From positions 1 through 47,243 of the forward strand of contig CAMDCL010000006.1 in the NCBI GenBank assembly GCA_945890205.1: 47,243 nucleotides of DNA. Direction: 5' to 3'. Numbering within the stretch: the first letter of the stretch is position 1; every line of letters begins with the position of its first letter. The notes below the pieces were generated by a model. It searched no databases, was not told the origin of the DNA, and saw nothing but the letters and a program-made list of their open reading frames with translations. The DNA comes from Bifidobacterium breve. GTDB lineage: Bacteria; Actinomycetota; Actinomycetes; Nanopelagicales; Nanopelagicaceae. The translations under genes and the position numbers were made by a program. This document shows positions 18,157 to 24,992 of the stretch, piece by piece.

Positions 18157-18735
18157 TTAACGCCTGCGAGAAGATGAAATCGTAGATACTCCTTCAGGGA
18201 CGGGCGGTAAACCAGCTACCTCAGAAATTAAATTGCACCAACTGATGATGTGATTAATGATCTCCTTAGGATCCTCAACTACAGGTGTCCATGATGCTCG
18301 AATTTCAATTTCAGCCTCATTGTTTCGCGGTGACAATTTTCCAAAGGATGCGCTCGTTACTCGCGTAACTGTTCCGCTAGGAGAGTTGTATTTACAGTTA
18401 TTCAAATCAAGTGATTCTAGAAACCAACTCCAGCCAACCTCTGGAAGTAATGGATCCTCCTGCATGATGGGATCAACATCTGCACTTACAAAGGTAACGC
18501 AGCGAAACTCTCCATCCCAGGTCGCCTGTCCACCTGGCTCGTGCAAAAGTACAAAACGCCCATTGGCAATCTCATCCTCTTGCTCTCCAATTTGTCCATT
18601 GGATGCATCGGCTGAGAATGCAAAGGAGTATGTTGCTAATTTTTGCGGGGCTGGTACCTCTGTAAGTGTTAATTCCGCTCTTGGATTTACGGTGCGAAGG
18701 TGATCGATTAAACGCTCAAAACCATTCGCATCCAC
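18157..18735 (-). CDS. DUF3000 family protein
   Basis: 192 aa, soluble. I recognise the actinobacterial DUF3000 family, typically encoded just before RNase D; the function is unknown. Landmarks are FVLLHEPGGQATWDGEFRCV in the middle and ASWTPVVEDPKEIINHII near the C-terminus. The start is a GTG at 18735; the adjacent ATG at 18737 is out of frame. TATTCT lies 6 bases upstream of the GTG, so the gene is probably read from a leaderless mRNA and drives the RNase D - fadA - fadB unit. Confidence 0.82.
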   Translation of the reverse strand: MDANGFERLIDHLRTVNPRAELTLTEVPAPQKLATYSFAFSADASNGQIGEQEDEIANGRFVLLHEPGGQATWDGEFRCVTFVSADVDPIMQEDPLLPEVGWSWFLESLDLNNCKYNSPSGTVTRVTSASFGKLSPRNNEAEIEIRASWTPVVEDPKEIINHIISWCNLISEVAGLPPVPEGVSTISSSRRR

Positions 18736-18741
18736 ATGCTA

Positions 18742-18747
18742 AGAATA
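18742..18747 (-). promoter_or_regulatory. predicted -10 (TATTCT) of a leaderless DUF3000 transcript
   Basis: TATTCT is followed by TAGCAT and then the GTG at 18735. It is the closest match in the set to a consensus -10. Confidence 0.55.
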
Positions 18748-18783
18748 AAGATGGGAGTGTGCTTTTCTTGGGAGGCGGGGCGG

Positions 18784-18789
18784 TAACCT
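18784..18789 (+). promoter_or_regulatory. predicted -10 (TAACCT) of a leaderless EamA transcript
   Basis: TAACCT is followed by TGGCTCT and then the ATG at 18797. A GGAGG at about 18770 is too far upstream to act as a ribosome-binding site. Confidence 0.5.
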
Positions 18790-18796
18790 TGGCTCT

Positions 18797-19636
18797 ATGG
18801 CATCACTATTGGCACTTCTATCAAGTGCACTATGGGGAACAGCTGACTTTTTTGCAGGTCGCCTTAGTAAGAAGCACCACCCATTTGCAGTATTAGGTTT
18901 TTCCCAGGTTATAGGTCTAGCAGTTGGCTTATTAATAGTTCTTGTTTCAAGGGACTGGGATGGACAAGCCTCTGGATTTAATGGATATCTGTTATCGGGC
19001 GCTCTGGCGGGTTTGTTTGGTTACATCGGCTTAGCCTGTTTGTATGAAGGTCTATCAACAGGACGAATGGGAGTTGTCGCACCGATTAGTTCGATGAGCG
19101 CCGTCATTCCATTGATATATGCAATCGTAACCGGTGACAAACTTTCCATGATCGCATCGATGGGAATTATCATCGCATTGGTAGGAGTCTTTTGCGCAAG
19201 TGGGCCAGAACTTTCAAATGGTATGCCAATCAAACCATTGCTTTTAGCGCTGGGCGCTGCAGCAGGATTTGGAATGTCACTTACTTTTATTTCTATTGGA
19301 TCTCAAGAAAGCGCTTTGCTTACAATGGTCTCGATGCGCGGTGCGACATTTTTTGTAACTATTTCACTGGCACTCAGGCTTAGAACTACGGGTAAGTTTT
19401 CAAAGAAGGATCTTCCGATCTTGATTTTTATTGGAGCGGCAGATTTTCTAGCTAATTTATTACTGGGTGTAGCAACTACTAAGGGGTTAGTTTCCGTTGC
19501 AATGGTTTTTGGATCCCTGTATCCAATTGCAACAGCGCTTTTAGCTTTCAAGCTCCTGAACGAGAGATTGCATAAGGTTCAATATGTTGGAATTGCTTTG
19601 GCCGTTACTGGTGTTTCCTTGATTTCAGCCTTTTAA
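18797..19636 (+). CDS. EamA/DMT-family transporter
   Basis: 279 aa. It has ten predicted hydrophobic helices arranged as two EamA repeats, the drug/metabolite transporter architecture. The N-terminal SSALWGTADFFAGRLSKKH and the C-terminal FGSLYPIATALLAFKLLNER are typical of the two repeat ends. It probably exports small metabolites; the substrate is not predictable. It is monocistronic and converges on the RibD-like gene with a 4-bp stop/stop overlap. Confidence 0.88.
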   Translation: MASLLALLSSALWGTADFFAGRLSKKHHPFAVLGFSQVIGLAVGLLIVLVSRDWDGQASGFNGYLLSGALAGLFGYIGLACLYEGLSTGRMGVVAPISSMSAVIPLIYAIVTGDKLSMIASMGIIIALVGVFCASGPELSNGMPIKPLLLALGAAAGFGMSLTFISIGSQESALLTMVSMRGATFFVTISLALRLRTTGKFSKKDLPILIFIGAADFLANLLLGVATTKGLVSVAMVFGSLYPIATALLAFKLLNERLHKVQYVGIALAVTGVSLISAF

Positions 19637-20124
19637 TTGCGAGCAGAATAAAAGGTAGTTCCAGATTCTTCTCGTTTATCAATCTGAGAAAAATGAGCCA
19701 AGAGTTGATTGATATCTATGGTGTGTTCTCCACCTGTTGCAGGAGTAACGCTGAGCTCGAGTTGGTCAATTAATCCATGGTCAATTAACTCATTGATCAT
19801 CGAGATCCCACCTTCTATAAGGATTTTCTCTCCAAAGAGCCCACGTGCCTTTTCAATAGCGTGGGTGGGGGAGCAGTTCCAAAACATCGCCAAGTGGTTT
19901 CCTTGGACCGGGTTAACTAAAGATCTGGAGATAACTACAAGAGGTACCGGAGTTCGGTTATATGGCTCATGCCGCGCGGTGTTTCCACCAACAATAATGA
20001 CATCGACCTCTCGTCGCCTTTGTAGAAAGGCTCTTCGATCCTCTGGAGAGCTAACCCCCGCCGATCTACTCTCTTTCGAGGTCGAGCCATCTGCTCCAAC
20101 AACCAATGTTGCAACGACGCTCAC
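19633..20124 (-). CDS. short RibD C-terminal-domain (pyrimidine/dihydrofolate reductase-like) protein
   Basis: 163 aa from a GTG. The RibD_C fold is recognisable from VVATLVVGADGSTS, REVDVIIVGGNTARHEPYN, and the C-terminal ILIEGGISMINELIDHGLID. Standalone actinobacterial relatives are usually nearer 220-250 aa, so the middle is shortened here. NADPH-dependent reduction of a pyrimidine-like substrate is the family activity; the true substrate is unknown. No riboflavin genes are adjacent. The start is weakly supported: GATACT stands 7 bases upstream, only partly matching the leaderless pattern. Confidence 0.75.
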   Translation of the reverse strand: MSVVATLVVGADGSTSKESRSAGVSSPEDRRAFLQRRREVDVIIVGGNTARHEPYNRTPVPLVVISRSLVNPVQGNHLAMFWNCSPTHAIEKARGLFGEKILIEGGISMINELIDHGLIDQLELSVTPATGGEHTIDINQLLAHFSQIDKREESGTTFYSARN

Positions 20125-20172
20125 AGCTACAAGTATCGCCTAACTTCTCCATTTCTTGTCAGTGGCTCTCTG

Positions 20173-20178
20173 TACATT
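20173..20178 (+). promoter_or_regulatory. predicted -10 (TACATT) of a leaderless small CxxC-protein transcript
   Basis: TACATT is followed by TCTCATC and then the ATG at 20186. It selects this ATG over a TTG in the same frame at 20156. Confidence 0.5.
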
Positions 20179-20185
20179 TCTCATC

Positions 20186-20359
20186 ATGATCATCGATTGT
20201 TCAACATGCACAATGGCGGCCATCGCATGCAATACATGTGTGGTCTCCTTTTTTCTAGACAATACCTCTGAACTGAGCAGTCAGAGTGTTGAGGCGCTAT
20301 CGGTATTGGCTGAGAGCGGATTAACACCCCCGTTGCAATTTAACGCTCGCAGAGCCTGA
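20186..20359 (+). CDS. conserved actinobacterial small protein with two CxxC motifs
   Basis: 57 aa. The N-terminus carries C5xxC8 and C15xxC18 (MIIDCSTCTMAAIACNTCVV), a likely zinc or redox knuckle. A short helical part follows (SQSVEALSVLAESGLTPPL). It resembles the small conserved actinobacterial proteins of the Rv2708c type, whose function is unknown. It is divergent from the RibD-like reductase and precedes pimB. An imperfect-context hairpin (20351-20368, AGAGCC/GGCTCT) overlaps its stop. Confidence 0.75.
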   Translation: MIIDCSTCTMAAIACNTCVVSFFLDNTSELSSQSVEALSVLAESGLTPPLQFNARRA

Positions 20360-20368
20360 GGCGGCTCT
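20351..20368 (+). terminator. weak hairpin at the end of the CxxC mini-protein gene
   Basis: AGAGCC (20351-20356), loop TGAGGC, GGCTCT (20363-20368), spanning the TGA stop. There is no T run after it, so it may be an RNA 3'-end stabiliser rather than an intrinsic terminator. Confidence 0.25.
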
Positions 20369-20420
20369 CAATTCACAGACAAAACCCCTTTCTGTAGTTG
20401 AGGGGCGACACAGCTCTGGT

Positions 20421-20426
20421 TAGCCT
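20421..20426 (+). promoter_or_regulatory. predicted -10 (TAGCCT) upstream of pimB
   Basis: TAGCCT is followed by TGCCCTC and then an ATG at 20434. That ATG opens a 26-codon ORF out of frame with pimB. The same spacing marks leaderless starts elsewhere in the window. Confidence 0.4.
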
Positions 20427-20433
20427 TGCCCTC

Positions 20434-20514
20434 ATGTCCCTTTGGTTACACAGATGTATCGCACCATATGGATCATTGGGAGGTAATGATTTGGTTGGAG
20501 CTTGCCGTTTCTAA
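20434..20514 (+). CDS. possible 26-codon leaderless upstream ORF overlapping the pimB start
   Basis: The ATG at 20434 sits 7 bases after TAGCCT. The frame reads MSLWLHRCIA, continues for 26 codons, and stops at TAA 20512-20514. It overlaps the likely pimB start codons (20486 or 20495) in another frame and contains the GGGAGG that could serve pimB. Translation would affect access to the pimB start. No homology is recognised, so it may be chance. Confidence 0.3.
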   Translation: MSLWLHRCIAPYGSLGGNDLVGACRF

Positions 20515-21646
20515 TCCAATTCTCTTTGTCACCAATGACTTTGGTCCTCGCGCAGGAGGAATTGAAACCTTTGTTATTGGATTGATTGAGCGTCGAGCCT
20601 TTGGATCAACAATTGTCTACACCTCTTGGCAAGAGGGCTCTCACGATTATGACGCCCGGTGGAAGAGTGAGTTTGGTGTCACAGTTATTCGTGACCGAGC
20701 AAAGATTTTATTACCTACTCCACGTGTATCCCGTAACCTCAAAAGGTTGATCCGAGAACACAACATTCAAGTCGCTGCCTTTGGCGCAGCTGCACCCTTA
20801 GCCTTGCTCTCTGCTTCAATGAAGGCCGCCGGTGTTGTTAAAACCGTTGCATTAACCCATGGACATGAGGTTTGGTGGGCAAAGGTTCCATTTTTTAATT
20901 TAGCGATACGTCGAATCGGATCAACTACCGACTCCTTAACTTATCTCGGTGATTTCACACGGAAGGCGATCTCTGTATCTCTGAGTAAAAAAGCTTCACA
21001 GCGAATGGTCAAGGTTGCACCAGGTATTGATGTTGAGCACTTTACGCCTCAGGATTCGACGGCGCTGAGAAAAGAGTTGGGGTTAGAGAAGAAAAAGGTT
21101 TTAGTCTGCGTTGGTCGATTGGTACATCGAAAGGGCCAGGATCGATTGATTGAATCGATGCCCGAGATCATTGCAAAGGTTCCTGATGCTCATCTATTGA
21201 TCGTCGGGCAAGGACCATACCTAGATCACTTAAAAAAGTTAGTGGCAGATAATGATCTTCACAGCTATGTCACCTTTATCGGACGAATCCATTATGCAGA
21301 TCTCCCGCGGTATATCTGCGCAGGAGATCTCTTTGTAATGCCTTCACGATCCCGTTTTGGCGGACTAGAGGTTGAAGGGTTAGGAATTGTTTATCTCGAG
21401 GCGAGTGCATGTGGTTTGCCCGTTATTGCAGGATCATCTGGGGGAGCACCTGATGCGGTGGTAGAAGGTGTAACAGGGGTTGTGGTGGATGGAACAAGTA
21501 CTCAACAGATCGCACAAGCGGCTATCTCTTTGTTAAGTGATCCCGCTAAGGCTGCAGCTATGGGTGGTGCGGGGCGAGCTTGGATTATTGAGAACTGGCG
21601 TTGGGAGATTTGGTCTCAACGCTTTAACCAACTCCTAGAGCAGTAG
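20486..21646 (+). CDS. pimB: GT4 glycosyltransferase, PimB'-like phosphatidylinositol monomannoside mannosyltransferase
   Basis: 386 aa from the ATG at 20486. The GT-B, GT4-family features are ILFVTNDFGPRAGGIETF at the N-terminus, the donor-site GRLVHRKGQDRLIESM, and the EGLGIVYLEASACGLPVIAG block with the E-x7-E motif followed by GGAPDAV. These match PimB', which transfers the second mannose from GDP-mannose to phosphatidylinositol monomannoside at the inner membrane face. The start is uncertain. GGGAGG at 20478-20483 is very close to ATG 20486 but well placed for TTG 20495, and the frame stays open to 20426. It overlaps the convergent response regulator by 12 bp. Confidence 0.88.
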   Translation: MIWLELAVSNPILFVTNDFGPRAGGIETFVIGLIERRAFGSTIVYTSWQEGSHDYDARWKSEFGVTVIRDRAKILLPTPRVSRNLKRLIREHNIQVAAFGAAAPLALLSASMKAAGVVKTVALTHGHEVWWAKVPFFNLAIRRIGSTTDSLTYLGDFTRKAISVSLSKKASQRMVKVAPGIDVEHFTPQDSTALRKELGLEKKKVLVCVGRLVHRKGQDRLIESMPEIIAKVPDAHLLIVGQGPYLDHLKKLVADNDLHSYVTFIGRIHYADLPRYICAGDLFVMPSRSRFGGLEVEGLGIVYLEASACGLPVIAGSSGGAPDAVVEGVTGVVVDGTSTQQIAQAAISLLSDPAKAAAMGGAGRAWIIENWRWEIWSQRFNQLLEQ

Positions 21647-22234
21647 CCCCTTTTCGCGAGCCTTCATAATTGCGGTAGATCGATTACCACTATCTAACTT
21701 TCTAAGAATTGATGAGATATGGGTTTTAACGGTTGAGGTACTGATGTAAAGGTTGGCTGAGATTTCAGAGTTACTGGCCCCCTTTGCCATTGCGTGCAGT
21801 ACATCAACCTCTCTTGGAGTAAGTGCAATTGTGTGATCATGCCGAGTATTTAAGGTGCTGGTGAAGGATCGAGGATTCATCAGAGCGAAGTTCAGGGTTG
21901 TCACTATCTCTTCAATTGATTGGCTCTTTGAAAGATATGCGTTGGCTCCCGAACTGCGAGCGATGCTGACGTACTGGCTAGGTTCATTGAGGGAGAGAAT
22001 GATGATTGCAGCATCGGGTGAGTGCTTTCTGACCCATTGGACAACTTCAAATCCCGAACCATCAGGCAGATTTAAATCCACAATGATTGCTTGCGGGTTA
22101 AAGGCGGCGATCTTTGCGCGGGCCTGCTTAATGGTTGCCGCTGTCTCAATGAGGGTAAAGCCATGTGTGCCAAGGGCTGAGACCAGACCCTGACGTACAA
22201 CATCGTGGTCATCTATAACAAGTAGTCGAACCAT
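21635..22234 (-). CDS. NarL/FixJ-family response regulator
   Basis: 199 aa. The receiver domain (about residues 1-115) has the acidic DDHDVV pocket, the phosphoacceptor aspartate in AIIVDLNLPDGSG, and the conserved lysine in YLSKSQS. The LuxR-type HTH (about residues 133-190) shows LTPREVDVLHAMAKG and STVKTHISSILRKL. It should bind DNA as a dimer when phosphorylated by the histidine kinase encoded immediately upstream (1-bp TAATG overlap). The input signal and regulon are unknown. The 3' end overlaps pimB by 12 bp. Confidence 0.93.
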   Translation of the reverse strand: MVRLLVIDDHDVVRQGLVSALGTHGFTLIETAATIKQARAKIAAFNPQAIIVDLNLPDGSGFEVVQWVRKHSPDAAIIILSLNEPSQYVSIARSSGANAYLSKSQSIEEIVTTLNFALMNPRSFTSTLNTRHDHTIALTPREVDVLHAMAKGASNSEISANLYISTSTVKTHISSILRKLDSGNRSTAIMKAREKGLLL

Positions 22235-22707
22235 TACCTATCCAATGGGATTGTTACTCCAATTCTTGTTCCATGTGCATCTGAGTCAATATGGATCTCC
22301 CCATTGAGTTTTTCGATCCGCTCTTGTATACCCTTTAAACCAAAGGATCCATCCCTGACACCAACTCCACCCTTTCCATCATCACCGATCGCTATCTCTA
22401 GAGTTTTTGCATCAGAGTGCTTCTCGATATTTCGTAAAATCTCTTGAACAACTCGCAAGGCTTCATGCATCGTGTTGACCTGGCCCGGTACAGATAAGAG
22501 CGGCTCGGCTCCCCGCAATTGATGGATCTCCGCCCGCACCTTTTCTATCAGTGCAGTGGTGGTGAAGCGAATCATGCGCAGTGATGCTTTGAGCTCTGGC
22601 TCTTGGCACTGCGATATCGCCTGATCAATGGAAAAACCCAGGACCACAAGGTCCTGGGCGATCCCATCATGTAACTCTTGTGCGAGGGTTACTCGCTCAT
22701 TGTTCAT
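22234..22707 (-). CDS. minimal NarL-type histidine kinase lacking a sensor domain
   Basis: 157 aa, far shorter than usual kinases of this class. The HisKA_3 dimerisation motif with the phospho-histidine (LAQELHDGIAQDL) lies at residues 8-20. The HATPase core shows an N-box (VVQEILRNIEKHSDA), then DDGKGGVG and FGLKGIQERIEKLNGEI. There is no signal peptide, transmembrane segment or PAS/GAF domain. Only about 11 residues separate the N-box histidine from DDG, where relatives have roughly 24. A beta-hairpin of the ATP-binding domain therefore seems missing, and kinase activity is uncertain. The ATGA start overlaps the fadD stop. Confidence 0.85.
   Translation of the reverse strand: MNNERVTLAQELHDGIAQDLVVLGFSIDQAISQCQEPELKASLRMIRFTTTALIEKVRAEIHQLRGAEPLLSVPGQVNTMHEALRVVQEILRNIEKHSDAKTLEIAIGDDGKGGVGVRDGSFGLKGIQERIEKLNGEIHIDSDAHGTRIGVTIPLDR
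22632..22658 (-). terminator. terminator-like hairpin inside the histidine kinase coding region
   Basis: On the minus strand CCCAGGACC, loop TTGT, GGTCCTGGG and then TTTTT: a perfect 9-bp GC-rich stem followed by five T. It encodes kinase residues about 17-25, just after the phospho-histidine. It stands 46 to 72 bases downstream of the fadD stop, in the direction of fadD transcription. It looks like an intrinsic terminator or attenuator for the fadD unit. Confidence 0.6.
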
Positions 22708-24494
22708 TTTGTAAACAATGCATCAATCTCTTTTGCAAACTCCTTTGCAACAACATGTCGCTTAACCGATAGCTTGGCAGTTAAGTGTCCACCAGCGATT
22801 GTGAAATCGGTAGGCAGTATTGTGAACTTACGAATTGACTCAGCCTTACTGACAGCCTTATTCGCCTCATCAACAGCTGTTTGAATAACTGCAATAAGAT
22901 CTGGGTCACTGACCAAATCACTCAATGATGCGCCATCCTTCTTATTGTTGGTGATCCACACCTTCAGCGCATCAGGGTCGACCGTTACAAGTGCTGCAAT
23001 AAATGGCTGATTGTCGCCAACAACGACGCACTGACTTACTAGTGGATGTGCGCGTAGGCGATCTTCGAGGACCGCCGGTGCAACATTCTTTCCACCAGCT
23101 GTAACGATAATCTCCTTCTTGCGTCCAACGATGTATAAGAAGCCATCATCATCGAGCTTTCCAAGGTCACCAGATTTAAACCAGCGCTCTGAATCAAAGA
23201 CCTCATCATTGGCTGCTGGGTTTTGCCAGTATCCATCCATCACGATCGGTCCACGGATGAGAACCTCACCATCTTCGGCGATCTTGATTGAGGTACCCGG
23301 AATTGGACGGCCAACTGAACCAACGCGGTGGGCTCCATGAAGATTCAAGGTTGCTCCAGCGGTAGTTTCAGTTAAGCCATACCCTTCAAGAACTGAGATA
23401 CCAATTCCGCGATAGAAGTGACCTAGGCGTACACCTAGTGGTGCACCTCCCGAAATCGCAGCCTCTACGCGGCCACCCATACCAGCGCGAATCTTGCTGT
23501 ATACAAGTTTGTCAAATAGTCCATGCTTTAACTTAAGAACTGGTGACATGTGCTTCTTGTCCAGCGCTTCAGAGTAAGCGATAGCGGTATCTGCCGCCTT
23601 GCGGAAGATCTTGCCCTTGCCAGCCGCCTCTGCCTTCGCCTCTGCACCGTTGTAAATCTTTTCAAAGATACGTGGAACTGCCAGCACAAATGTTGGCTTA
23701 AATGTTCCGAGATCAATTGGTAGTCGGCCAACTGGATCGCTGCAATGAGCTAGGTGAAGACCAGCGGTAATCGCTCCGATTTGAACCATGCGACCAAATA
23801 CGTGTGCAACAGGAAGGAACAAGAGGGTTGATCCACCTGGCTTGAGAAAGAGCTCACTTGCACCTTGTACAACATTTCCACACTCAGCAAGGAAGTTGCT
23901 ATGAGATAACTGCACACCCTTTGGCTTTCCAGTTGTACCTGATGTGTAGATCAATGTTGCAAGAGAAGCTGGTGTGATCGCATTGCGACGACGATCTATC
24001 TCATCATCACCAATGTGCTTACCCGCTTCTCGTAAAACTGTGAGCACATCATCTGTCATCGTCCACATGTGGCGGGTGTGTGCAGGCTGCACCGTCTTAA
24101 CAAGCTCTGCTAATGCTGGAGTCTCAACAATAATCGCTACTGAGTGTGAATCATTTAAGATCCAATCAATCTGCTCAGCAGAGGATGTGTCGTAGATAGG
24201 AACGACAGCAGCTCCTGCAAACCATGTCGCAAAATCTAAGATCGTCCACTCGTATCGAGTGCGAGCCATAATGGCTACACGATCACCGATTTGAACACCT
24301 GCAGCGATAAGACCCTTTGCAGTTGCGCGGATCTCTTCTTCAACTTCGCGTGCAGTGACAGGTTGCCAGCCATCGCCTAATGGGCGAGACATAATGACGC
24401 GCTCTGGTTCAAACCAGGCGCGTTCAGCGATGAGATTGGTGAGATTCCCGGCGGTAGCGGCGGGAACGAGAGGTGGGATTGAGATTTCATTCAT
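22704..24494 (-). CDS. fadD: long-chain fatty acid-CoA ligase (FadD15-like)
   Basis: 596 aa, ANL superfamily, close to the typical length. The ATP/AMP motif LIYTSGTTGKPKGVQLSHSN is at about residues 180-200. VLEGYGLTETTAGATLN (A5), the aspartate of WFKSGDLGKLDDDGFLYIVG (A7) and GRKKEIIVTAGGKNVAP (A8) follow. It activates long-chain fatty acids to acyl-CoA for beta-oxidation or lipid synthesis. FadD next to SRPBCC, ROK glucokinase and PlsC genes is a conserved actinobacterial neighbourhood. TAGCGT stands 6 bases before the ATG. Confidence 0.94.
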   Translation of the reverse strand: MNEISIPPLVPAATAGNLTNLIAERAWFEPERVIMSRPLGDGWQPVTAREVEEEIRATAKGLIAAGVQIGDRVAIMARTRYEWTILDFATWFAGAAVVPIYDTSSAEQIDWILNDSHSVAIIVETPALAELVKTVQPAHTRHMWTMTDDVLTVLREAGKHIGDDEIDRRRNAITPASLATLIYTSGTTGKPKGVQLSHSNFLAECGNVVQGASELFLKPGGSTLLFLPVAHVFGRMVQIGAITAGLHLAHCSDPVGRLPIDLGTFKPTFVLAVPRIFEKIYNGAEAKAEAAGKGKIFRKAADTAIAYSEALDKKHMSPVLKLKHGLFDKLVYSKIRAGMGGRVEAAISGGAPLGVRLGHFYRGIGISVLEGYGLTETTAGATLNLHGAHRVGSVGRPIPGTSIKIAEDGEVLIRGPIVMDGYWQNPAANDEVFDSERWFKSGDLGKLDDDGFLYIVGRKKEIIVTAGGKNVAPAVLEDRLRAHPLVSQCVVVGDNQPFIAALVTVDPDALKVWITNNKKDGASLSDLVSDPDLIAVIQTAVDEANKAVSKAESIRKFTILPTDFTIAGGHLTAKLSVKRHVVAKEFAKEIDALFTK

Positions 24495-24500
24495 GGGCGA

Positions 24501-24506
24501 ACGCTA
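24501..24506 (-). promoter_or_regulatory. predicted -10 (TAGCGT) of a leaderless fadD transcript
   Basis: TAGCGT is followed by TCGCCC and then the ATG at 24494. It is divergent from the SRPBCC -10, 29 bp away. Confidence 0.5.
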
Positions 24507-24535
24507 GCGCGGAGGCGCACAAAAGGGGAAGAGGG

Positions 24536-24541
24536 TAGCCT
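24536..24541 (+). promoter_or_regulatory. predicted -10 (TAGCCT) of a leaderless SRPBCC transcript
   Basis: TAGCCT is followed by TGCGCC and then the ATG at 24548. It is the same hexamer as upstream of pimB. Confidence 0.5.
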
Positions 24542-24547
24542 TGCGCC

Positions 24548-24985
24548 ATGGCCGAATTCAGCAAATCAGTAATCACTATCGACTCACCAATCGCAGATGT
24601 ACAAAAGGCTCTCTTTGAGTTGGACAAGTACCCCGAGTGGTCCACACAGATCAAAAGCTCTGAAGCCCTTGATCGCGATGCCCAAGGACGTGTTACCAAG
24701 GTAAAGATGAGTATCGATGCAGGAATGATGAAGGATCGAGTAACCCTTTATTACGACTGGAGCCAAGCTCCCAGCAAACTTTCATTCTCATTGGAGGATG
24801 CGGATCTACTGACCGGTATGGATGGTGTCTATACAGTTACAGCAATCGATGAGGACTCAACTGAGGTTACCTACGAACTTGAGGTTTCACTGTCAATGCC
24901 GATACCTGCAATGATGCGTCAAAAAGCGGAGAAGGCAACTATTGATGCCGCTCTTGCACAACTCAAATCACATCTAGAGGGATAA
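24548..24985 (+). CDS. SRPBCC (START/polyketide cyclase-like) family protein
   Basis: 145 aa, a single SRPBCC domain that forms a hydrophobic ligand cavity. It opens with the helix-grip signature SVITIDSPIADVQKALFELD and a YPEWSTQIKSSEA segment, and ends with the long C-terminal helix KATIDAALAQLKSHL. Ligand and function are unknown. In Mycobacterium a similar gene (the Rv2185c type) also lies near fadD15 and pimB', suggesting a lipid-related role, which is an inference. It is in a unit with the ROK kinase, 7 bp downstream. Confidence 0.85.
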   Translation: MAEFSKSVITIDSPIADVQKALFELDKYPEWSTQIKSSEALDRDAQGRVTKVKMSIDAGMMKDRVTLYYDWSQAPSKLSFSLEDADLLTGMDGVYTVTAIDEDSTEVTYELEVSLSMPIPAMMRQKAEKATIDAALAQLKSHLEG

Positions 24986-24992
24986 CTTCGCC

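Noticed and set aside
20381-20405. Hairpin CCCCT...AGGGG flanked by AAAA, terminator-like on the minus strand
   Set aside because: No minus-strand gene ends here; the stem is only 5 bp with an 11-nt loop.
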